From CAWDYA01 sp963806495 (GTDB taxonomy: Bacteria > Acidobacteriota > Polarisedimenticolia > JACPZX01 > DASXTC01): a DNA stretch of 64,000 nt. A program made the translations under genes and the position numbers. Position 1 is the stretch's first letter. Every line of letters begins with the position of its first letter. Positions 54,632 to 61,505 of this stretch are shown piece after piece. Where the stretch lies: contig CAWDYA010000003.1 in assembly GCA_963806495.1 (NCBI GenBank), forward strand, positions 1-64,000, given 5' to 3'. Under the pieces are notes generated by a model that did no database searches, was not told the DNA's origin, and worked only from the letters and a program-made list of their open reading frames with translations.

Positions 54632-55096
54632 GCGCGGACCCCCTCCCATCGCGCCGCTTCGAGGCCACGGTGGTCGTGGAGTCGGTCCCCCCGCCGATCG
54701 CCCCCGGTGAGGCGCGCCGGCTGCTTCGCCGGCTGGCGCGCAGGCTGGCGATCCGACCACGCCTCGGTGGCGGTTCTCTTCGCCGGTGACGACCGGCTCG
54801 AAGACCTCAACACGCGGTACCGCGGCAAGCGGCGGCCCACCGACGTCCTGTCGTTCCCCGGGGACGAATCGCATCTCGGGGACATCGCCGTCTCATCGGA
54901 GACGACGCGGAGGCAGGCGCGGCGCCGCCGGCAGGAACCCGGGCGGGAGGCGCAGGTGCTCCTGATCCACGGCTTCCTGCACCTGCTCGGGTACGACCAT
55001 GAGAGCGACGACGGGCAGATGGACGTCCTCGAGAGGACGCTGCGCGCGGAGCTGCTCGACCCGCGTGCGACCGGCGGCGGAAGGGCCGGCCGGTGA
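54628..55096 (+). CDS. ybeY: Endoribonuclease YbeY
   Basis: About 155 residues. The metalloprotein signature HGFLHLLGYDHESDD (three His ligands) and RPTDVLSFPGDE identify YbeY, a single-strand-specific RNase for 16S rRNA 3'-end maturation and ribosome quality control. A frame break near 54,750 divides an Arg-rich N-terminus from HASVAVLFAGDDRLEDLN. Both start and stop overlap neighbours, placing it in the phoH-HD-ybeY-corC-era operon. Confidence 0.93.
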
Positions 55097-56367
55097 GCGG
55101 CATCATCGGGAAGGAAGGGGAGATCGCGGTCCTCACGCTGCTGGCGATCGTCTATTTCGTGGTGGCGGTCTTCCGTGCCGCGTTCGCCGAGATCAACACG
55201 GTGGCCGCCAACCGGATCCTCGCCGGGCGCGGGCTCGGGCCGCGCGACGGGGAGTCGCCCGGCGAGATCGTGCCGATCCTCAGGACGACGATCGATCTGT
55301 TCCATCACCTCGTGCTGATCGCTGCGGCGGCCCTGTGTCTCGACTGGTTCATCGCCTCGGGAGGGCCGCGGCCCCTGCTGTACGCCACGCTGTGCGTGAC
55401 GGCGCTGGTGGCCCTGATCCAGATCGTCGCGCGCCTGCTTGGCGTCGCCGACCCGGAGCGATCGTTCTCGACGAGCCTGTTCCCGGTGGCCCTGTTCTAC
55501 CACGCCGTCAGACCGTTCACTCTGCCGGCCGCCTGGGCCATACGGCGCATGCGTCGCAGCGGCCGGGACCGGCGGGCCGCGGCGGGCGACGACGAGGCGA
55601 CCGACGAGGAGATCGAGGCGTTCATCGACGCGGGGCAGCAGGAGGGGATCCTGGAGGCGGACGAGGGAAACCTGATCCGCCAGGTGGTGGAGTTCCACGA
55701 CAGCGTGGTGCGGGAGGTGATGACGCCGCGCACCGAGGTCGTGGCCGTGCCGACCGGCACCACGCTCGCGCAGGCGCGCGCGCTGTTCGCCAAGGAGCGT
55801 CACTCGAGGATGCCGGTCTACCGGGAGCACATCGACCACGTCGAGGGCATCATCACCCTGAAGGACCTCGTGGCGCGATGGGACGAGCTGCCCGACGACG
55901 CCCCGGTGGAAAGGATCATGCTGCCGGCCTACTTCGTCCCCGAAACCAAGCAGGTGGCCGAGCTGCTCCAGGAGCTGCAGGCGCGCCGCATCCAGCTCGC
56001 CATCGTCGTGGACGAGTACGGCGGGACGGAAGGGGTGGTCACCATCGAGGACGTGCTGGAGCAGCTCGTGGGAGAGATCCAGGAGGAGCACGAGCAGGAG
56101 GAGGCGCCGCTGGTGCGTCTGGAGGACGACAGCTATCTGGCGCGCGGCAGCGCCAGCGTCGAGGACCTCGAGCGCCTCCTGGGAATCACGATCGAGACCG
56201 AGGGGTTCGAGACCGTCTCCGGGCTCATCTACAGCGTGCTCGGGCACATCCCGCGGGAAGGCGAGACTCTCGAGGTGAACGGTCTGCGGCTCGAGGTGCT
56301 CAAGGCGGACAAACGCCGGATCGAGCGCGTGCGCGTGACGCGGCTCGCGGAGAGCAAGACAGGGTGA
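55093..56367 (+). CDS. CBS-domain hemolysin/CorC family membrane protein
   Basis: A 424-residue CNNM/HlyC-CorC type protein. Three or four hydrophobic helices in the first 140 residues (VLTLLAIVYFVVAVF, LVLIAAAALCL) form a DUF21-like membrane domain. A linker (VREVMTPRTEVVAVPTGTT) starts the CBS pair, ending VVDEYGGTEGVVTIEDVLEQ, and the C-terminal transporter-associated domain follows (GRLLGI-type fold, here ERLLGITIETEGFETVSGLI). Implicated in Mg2+/Co2+ homeostasis. Starts at a GTG overlapping the ybeY stop; era overlaps its end. Confidence 0.88.
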   Translation: MSGIIGKEGEIAVLTLLAIVYFVVAVFRAAFAEINTVAANRILAGRGLGPRDGESPGEIVPILRTTIDLFHHLVLIAAAALCLDWFIASGGPRPLLYATLCVTALVALIQIVARLLGVADPERSFSTSLFPVALFYHAVRPFTLPAAWAIRRMRRSGRDRRAAAGDDEATDEEIEAFIDAGQQEGILEADEGNLIRQVVEFHDSVVREVMTPRTEVVAVPTGTTLAQARALFAKERHSRMPVYREHIDHVEGIITLKDLVARWDELPDDAPVERIMLPAYFVPETKQVAELLQELQARRIQLAIVVDEYGGTEGVVTIEDVLEQLVGEIQEEHEQEEAPLVRLEDDSYLARGSASVEDLERLLGITIETEGFETVSGLIYSVLGHIPREGETLEVNGLRLEVLKADKRRIERVRVTRLAESKTG

Positions 56368-57277
56368 GCCGCTTCGCTTCGGGGTTCGTGACCATCGTCG
56401 GCCGGCCCAACGTCGGCAAGTCCACGCTGACCAACCTGATCGTCGGCCGGAAGGTGGCGATCGTGTCGCCGGTTCCTCAGACGACCCGCCGCCGCATCCA
56501 GGGAGTCCGCACCCTCCCGGAGGGGCAGATCGTGGTCGTCGACACACCCGGGATCCACAAGCCGCTGCACCGGATGAACCGCTGGATGGTGGCCGACGCG
56601 GCGAGCGCGATGAACGAGGTCGACCTCGTGCTGTTCATGGTGGAGGCGGTGGGCCGTGACGGCGGCCCGGCGCGCGATCTCGGAGCCGGCGACCGCCACG
56701 TCCTCTCGATGCTGCCGGGTGAGAAGCCGCCCGTCGTCCTCGTCATCAACAAGATCGACCTGGTGAGGAAGTCGGCGTTGCTGCCCTTCGTCGACCGGAT
56801 CCGGCGGGTGCACCCGTTTGTGGGCGTCCTGCTGGTCTCCGCCCTGACGGCCGACAACACCCAGGATCTTCCCCAGAGGCTGCTGGAGTGGCTTCCCGAA
56901 GGGCCGCCGCTGTTTCCCGAAGGGGACGTGGCGGATCAGCAGGAGCGGTTCCGGATCGCCGAGATCATCCGCGAGAGATCCTCCACCACACCCGACAGGA
57001 GATCCCCCACGAGACCTGCGTCCTGATCGAGACGCTGGAGCGCACCGAGGCCGGCCTCCTCCGTCTCGGCGCCACCATCCTGGTGGACAAGGAATCGCAG
57101 AAGAAGATCGTCATCGGCCGCGAGGGGTCCCTGCTCAAGACCGTCGGCACCGAGGCCCGTCTGGAGCTGGAGGAGACGCTCTCCTGCAAGGTCTTCCTCG
57201 AGCTCTGGGTGAAGGTCAGAGAGGGCTGGCGCGACTCCGAGTCCGTTCTGCGCAGCCTCGGGATGGGTGGCAGCTAG
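56364..57277 (+). CDS. era: GTPase Era
   Basis: About 304 residues. GTP motifs: G1 GRPNVGKSTLTN, G3 DTPGIHKP, G4 VINKIDLV and G5 SAL. The C-terminal KH domain has HETCVLIETLERTE, KESQKKIVIGREGSLLKTVG and FLELWVKVREGWRD. Era binds the 3' end of 16S rRNA and helps assemble the 30S subunit, complementing YbeY and PhoH in the same operon. A missing base near 56,973 breaks the frame between IAEIIRE and ILHHTRQEIPHE. GTG start shared with the preceding stop. Confidence 0.94.
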
Positions 57278-57676
57278 TCACCCAGGTGGCCCCGGTATGT
57301 CCTTGCTCCCTCGGGTCGGGCCCGCGCCACTCCCCCCGGGCCCGCCCGTTCCACCCCTTGGTGCAACGCCCCAACCACCCGCTCTCCGCGACACCACAGG
57401 TGATTTCGGGCCGGCTGTCGATGGTGGCGGAGGTGGTGCCGGTCTTGACCCGTGATGTGCTGCTCCCGAGGGCGTCGCGGACTGAGCCGATTGCCGCGCC
57501 GGGCGCGGCGGCGAGGGAGCGCGAGGGGGGCGCGGCGCCCGGGGCGACGCGCAACCCCGACCCGAGCGGAGCGGCACATCACGGGTCGGCCCGTGTGAGA
57601 TCACGGGGCCAGCCTGGACGAATCGCCCGAAACGGGTGTGATAGACTGCCGTGCTTTGCGCCGCACCGGGGGAAGC
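57278..57676 (+). other. 399-base non-coding gap with a long inverted repeat
   Basis: I see no gene here. The arm GACCCGTGATGTGC (57,447-57,460) is perfectly inverted at 57,574-57,587; allowing one mismatch the match extends by GCTCC. A second inverted pair, CTCGGGTCGGG (57,310-57,320) and CCCGACCCGAG (57,556-57,566), interleaves with it. GCCGCGCCGGGCGCGGC and CCGTG-TGAGAT-CACGG form local hairpins. The block is extremely G+C-rich. It ends with GTGATAGACTGCC (57,638-57,650), a -10-like element for recO. It may be a structured RNA, a small mobile repeat or a terminator array after era. Confidence 0.55.
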
Positions 57677-58438
57677 GTGCCTCTCAAGACAGCGGAGGCG
57701 TTCGTCATCGACGTGCGCAAGCTCCAGGAGGCCGACCGCCTGGTGATCCTGTTCACGCAGGACGACGGGAAGGTCCGCGGGGTCGCGTCCTCCGCCGCAC
57801 GGAGCCGCCGACGGTTCGGGGGCAAGCTCGAACGTCTCAGCCGGGTGAACGTCAGGTATTTCGAGAAGGAAGGCCGCGATCTGGTCCGGGTCGACTCGTG
57901 CGACCTGCTGGAGGAGTCGTTCACACTCCACCAGGATCTCGAGTCGGCGGCGCTGCTGGCCTACGTCGCGGAGATGGTGGACACGTTCGTGCACGAGAGA
58001 GAGGCGGACCCGCGCTATTTCCGTCTGGTGGGCTCCGTGCTCGCCGCGGTGCGGGGCGGCGCCGACCGGAAGCTGCTGGCGCGGTACTTCCAGATCTGGA
58101 CGCTGCGGCTGCACGGCCTCATGCCGGATCTGGATCGATGCGGCGCCTGCGGCCGGGAGCTCGCGCGGTCGGGTGCCCGTGTCGATGAGGTCGACGGGTC
58201 GCTGGCGCAGTGCCCCGCCTGCGCGACCGGCCAGGGGACACGAACGCGGCGCCTGTCGCCCGCCTCGCTGGCGCTGCTGGCACGATTCCGGAGCGAGGGG
58301 CCGGCCGCGCTGAAGCTGGACGAGGCCGAGCGGGCGGCGCTCGCGGAGATCGACGGGTTCGCAGTGGCGATGCTCGAGTCGTTCGTCGGGCGCCGCTTCC
58401 AGTCGTACCGTTTTCTGAGGGAGATCGAGTCGCTGTGA
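57677..58438 (+). CDS. recO: DNA repair protein RecO
   Basis: A 253-residue protein of the RecFOR pathway, which loads RecA on SSB-coated DNA. An N-terminal OB fold (KTAEAFVIDVRKLQEADRL, VILFTQDDGKVRGVASSAAR) is followed by a helical domain and a CxxC zinc site pair (DRCGACGREL and AQCPACA). The GTG start at 57,677 has GGGGGAAGC just ahead; an in-frame ATG at 57,638 lies within the presumed promoter and is less likely. glyQ overlaps its stop. Confidence 0.93.
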   Translation: MPLKTAEAFVIDVRKLQEADRLVILFTQDDGKVRGVASSAARSRRRFGGKLERLSRVNVRYFEKEGRDLVRVDSCDLLEESFTLHQDLESAALLAYVAEMVDTFVHEREADPRYFRLVGSVLAAVRGGADRKLLARYFQIWTLRLHGLMPDLDRCGACGRELARSGARVDEVDGSLAQCPACATGQGTRTRRLSPASLALLARFRSEGPAALKLDEAERAALAEIDGFAVAMLESFVGRRFQSYRFLREIESL

Positions 58439-59346
58439 CGCTGCAGGAGCTGATACTCGCGCTGGAGCGGTACTGGGCGGGGCGCGGGTGCCTGATCGCC
58501 CAGCCGTACGACACCGAGGTGGGTGCCGGGACCATGAGCCCGGACACCTTCTTCCGGGTGCTGGGTCCGGAGCCCTGGTGCGTCGGGTACGTGCAGCCCA
58601 CCCGGAGGCCCGCCGACGGGCGTTACGGCGAGAACCCGTTCCGGCTCTTCCGGTACTTCCAGTACCAGGTGATCCTGAAGCCCTCGCCCGACGATGTGCA
58701 GGATCTCTATCTCGACTCACTGCGCGCGTTCGGCATCGACCCGGCGCGGCACGACATCCGTTTCGAGGAGGACAACTGGGAGTCGCCGACCCTGGGTGCG
58801 GCCGGCGTGGGCTGGCAGGTGCTGTGCGACGGAATGGAGATCACGCAGTTCACCTACTTCCAGCAGTGCGGCGGCATCGAGCTGGACTGCATCTCGGCCG
58901 AGATCACATACGGGATCGAGCGGATCGCGATGTTCCTGAACAACATCGACAACATCTTCGACCTGCCCTGGGCGCCCGACCCGTCGGGAGAGCCCGGACG
59001 GTTCGTGACGTACGGAGAGGTCCGGCGCCAGGAGGAGGCCGAGCACTCGCGGCACTGCTTCGAGCTGGCCGACATCGCGATGAACCGGTCCCTGTTCGAC
59101 ATGTACGAGGCGGAGGCGGGGCGGCTGATCAAGGCGGGCGTGATCCTGCCGGCGTACGACGCCTGCCTGAAGTGCTCGCACACCTTCAACATCCTCGACG
59201 CACGCGGCGCGCTCGGCGTGGCGGAGCGCACCGGCTACATCGGCCGGGTGCGCCGTCTCGCGGGAGCCTGCGCGCGTGCCTGGCTCGCGTCGCGCGAGGA
59301 GGCGGGTTTCCCGCTGCTCCGCCGTGTCGTGCCGGAGAGGGCATGA
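58435..59346 (+). CDS. glyQ: Glycyl-tRNA synthetase alpha subunit
   Basis: A 303-residue class II catalytic subunit of the alpha2-beta2 bacterial enzyme. Very conserved: LALERYWAGRGCLIAQPYDT, EVGAGTMSPDTFFRVLGPEP, YVQPTRRPADGRYGENPFRL, FEEDNWESPTLGAAGVGWQV and FTYFQQCGGIELDCISAEIT. The GTG start shares bases with the recO stop. A tRNA-Gly(CCC) gene elsewhere in the window is a potential substrate. Confidence 0.97.
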   Translation: MTLQELILALERYWAGRGCLIAQPYDTEVGAGTMSPDTFFRVLGPEPWCVGYVQPTRRPADGRYGENPFRLFRYFQYQVILKPSPDDVQDLYLDSLRAFGIDPARHDIRFEEDNWESPTLGAAGVGWQVLCDGMEITQFTYFQQCGGIELDCISAEITYGIERIAMFLNNIDNIFDLPWAPDPSGEPGRFVTYGEVRRQEEAEHSRHCFELADIAMNRSLFDMYEAEAGRLIKAGVILPAYDACLKCSHTFNILDARGALGVAERTGYIGRVRRLAGACARAWLASREEAGFPLLRRVVPERA

Positions 59347-61505
59347 GCGAGGGGCGCACCTTCCTGCTCGAGGTGGGCTGCGAGGAGATCCCGGCCGCGG
59401 CGCTGCCCGCGGCCCTGTCCGACCTGACGCGGCGCCTGCTCGAGGAGCTGGCGAGCGCCTCGGGCGGCGAAGGGCTCGGCGGCGCATCGTCCGACCCGGT
59501 CCCGTACGGAGGGCCGAGACGGCTCACGGCCTTCCTGACCGGCATCCGGGATCGCGAGCCCGACCGGGTGATCCAGGTCAGCGGCCCCCCCGTGAAGGCC
59601 GCCTACGACGCCGCGGGCAAGCCGACGAAGGCGGCGATCGGGTTCGCGCGCGCCCAGGGGATCGATGTGGAGAGCCTCGAGAGGGTGAGAGGCGACAAGG
59701 GCGAGGTCGTGGCAGCACGGGTGCCGGTCAAGGGGCGCAGTGCGGTGCAGGTCCTCTCGGAATCCTGTCCGAGGATTCTCGCCGGCATGCGGTTTCCGAA
59801 GATGATGAAGTGGGGCGACGCCGGCTACAGCTTCGTGCGGCCGGTGCACTGGATCGTGGCCCTGCTCGACGGAGAGATCGTCCCGTTCGAGTTCATGGGC
59901 GTAGCCGCGGGACGCGCGACGCGGGGGCACCGGTTCCTCGCGCCCGGCCCGCATGAGATCGATCACGCCGGCGCGTACGAGACGACGCTGCTGACAGCGG
60001 GAAAGGTCGTCGCCTCCAACGGGCAGCGCCGGCAGCGGATCGTGGACGCGCGGGCGCTCGCGGCGCAGAAGATGGGCTGGCAGGTGCACGAGGACGAGGC
60101 GCTGCTCGAGGAGCTCACCTGGCTCAACGAGAACCCCGGTGTCATCGCCGGCACGTTCCCCGCGGACCTGCTGGACCTGCCCGAGCCGGTCCTCGTCACC
60201 TCGATGCGGGTGCACCAGAAGTACTTCCCGGCGCGCGCCGCCGACGGCCGGCTGCAGGCCGGCTTCTTCGCGGCGATCAACCAGGAGTCGGATCCGGATG
60301 GACTCATCCGCCGCGGCAACGAATGGGTGCTCAAGGCGCGGCTGGCCGACGCACGGTTCTTCTGGGCGGAGGATCGCAAGCGTCCGCTGCTCGACCGGCT
60401 CCCCGATCTCGACCGGGTGACCTTTCTGGAGAAGCTCGGCAGCAATCTCGAGCGTGCCCGGAGGCTCGAGACGCTGGCGGGATGGATCCAGGCGAAGCTC
60501 CGGGCGGGCACGTCCGAGGCGGTCCGGCTCGCGGCACGGCTGTGCAAGACGGATCTCACCACCGGCATGGTGGGGGAGTTCCCTGAGCTGCAGGGCGTGA
60601 TGGGCGGCATCTACGCCCGGCTGGAGGGGCAGCCCGAGCCGGTGGCGCGCGCGATCGAGGAGCACTACCTGCCGCGCGGCACCGACGACGATCTGCCTTC
60701 CACCGTCGAGGGGCAGCTGCTGGCGCTGGCCGACAAGCTCGACCTGATCACCGGCTGCTTCTCCGTCGGGCTCGTCCCGAAGGGATCGGCCGATCCGTAC
60801 GGGCTCCGGCGCGCCGCGCAGGGCGCGCTGCGCATCCTCCTGTCGCCGCAGCTCGAGACCGCCGCCGGCCGGCTCCTGCTCTCCGAGGCGATCCGCGAGT
60901 CGACCGCCCTGCACGAAGCCTCGCGGGATCAGGCGGTCCGGATCGAGGAGCCTCTGATGGACTTCGTCGGGCAGCGACTGCGTCACATGATGGAGACCGC
61001 CGGGATGCGGTTCGACACGGCGCGGGCCGTGCTGTCCGCCGGCTTCGACGACCCGCGTGACGCGTGGCACCGCGCCGTCGCGCTCACCGAGCTGCGAAGC
61101 CCCGACCGCCAGGCCGACTTCGACTCGCTGGCGACGTCCGCCAAGAGGATACGCAATATCCTTTCGCAGGCGCGCGACAAGGAGATCGCGTGGCGCGTCG
61201 AGGGGCCCGACACCGACCGGCTCGTCGAGGGAGAGGAAAAGGACCTCGCCGCGGCGGTTTCGAGCGTCTCGGCCTCGGTCGAGCAGCGGATCGGCGCGAG
61301 CGACTACAATGGAGCCTTGAAGGAGATCGCTTCCCTGAGACCCCGGATCGATCGCTTTTTCGACAAGGTCCTCGTCATGACTCCCGACGAGGATCTCAGA
61401 AGCAACAGACTGGCGCTGCTCGCGGGCCTGTCGGCCCTGCTGAGCCGCGTGGCTGACTTCTCGGAGATCGTCGTCGAGGGAGAGACAGCGGAGAAGAGAG
61501 CATGA
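59343..61505 (+). CDS. glyS: Glycyl-tRNA synthetase beta subunit
   Basis: A 720-residue tRNA-binding beta subunit. FLLEVGCEEIPAAALPAA at the start, SGPPVKAAYDAAGKPTKAA, MRFPKMMKWGDAGYSFVRPV, VLVTSMRVHQKYFPA, ADARFFWAEDRKRPL, CKTDLTTGMVGEFPELQGVM and the C-terminal anticodon-binding DALR-like region (FFDKVLVMTPDEDLRSNRLA) are diagnostic. Starts within the glyQ stop (ATGA) and overlaps the ppdK start at its end, so recO-glyQ-glyS-ppdK is one operon. Confidence 0.97.
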   Translation: MSEGRTFLLEVGCEEIPAAALPAALSDLTRRLLEELASASGGEGLGGASSDPVPYGGPRRLTAFLTGIRDREPDRVIQVSGPPVKAAYDAAGKPTKAAIGFARAQGIDVESLERVRGDKGEVVAARVPVKGRSAVQVLSESCPRILAGMRFPKMMKWGDAGYSFVRPVHWIVALLDGEIVPFEFMGVAAGRATRGHRFLAPGPHEIDHAGAYETTLLTAGKVVASNGQRRQRIVDARALAAQKMGWQVHEDEALLEELTWLNENPGVIAGTFPADLLDLPEPVLVTSMRVHQKYFPARAADGRLQAGFFAAINQESDPDGLIRRGNEWVLKARLADARFFWAEDRKRPLLDRLPDLDRVTFLEKLGSNLERARRLETLAGWIQAKLRAGTSEAVRLAARLCKTDLTTGMVGEFPELQGVMGGIYARLEGQPEPVARAIEEHYLPRGTDDDLPSTVEGQLLALADKLDLITGCFSVGLVPKGSADPYGLRRAAQGALRILLSPQLETAAGRLLLSEAIRESTALHEASRDQAVRIEEPLMDFVGQRLRHMMETAGMRFDTARAVLSAGFDDPRDAWHRAVALTELRSPDRQADFDSLATSAKRIRNILSQARDKEIAWRVEGPDTDRLVEGEEKDLAAAVSSVSASVEQRIGASDYNGALKEIASLRPRIDRFFDKVLVMTPDEDLRSNRLALLAGLSALLSRVADFSEIVVEGETAEKRA

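Noticed and set aside
57277..57582. Small open frames in the era-recO gap on both strands
   Set aside because: Composition is Pro/Arg/Gly-rich low complexity with no ribosome-binding site; the inverted repeats explain the sequence better.
58488..59342. Frame upstream of glyS suggesting a 1,005-residue protein
   Set aside because: It is an alternative frame of glyQ; glyS homology starts at the ATG at 59,343.
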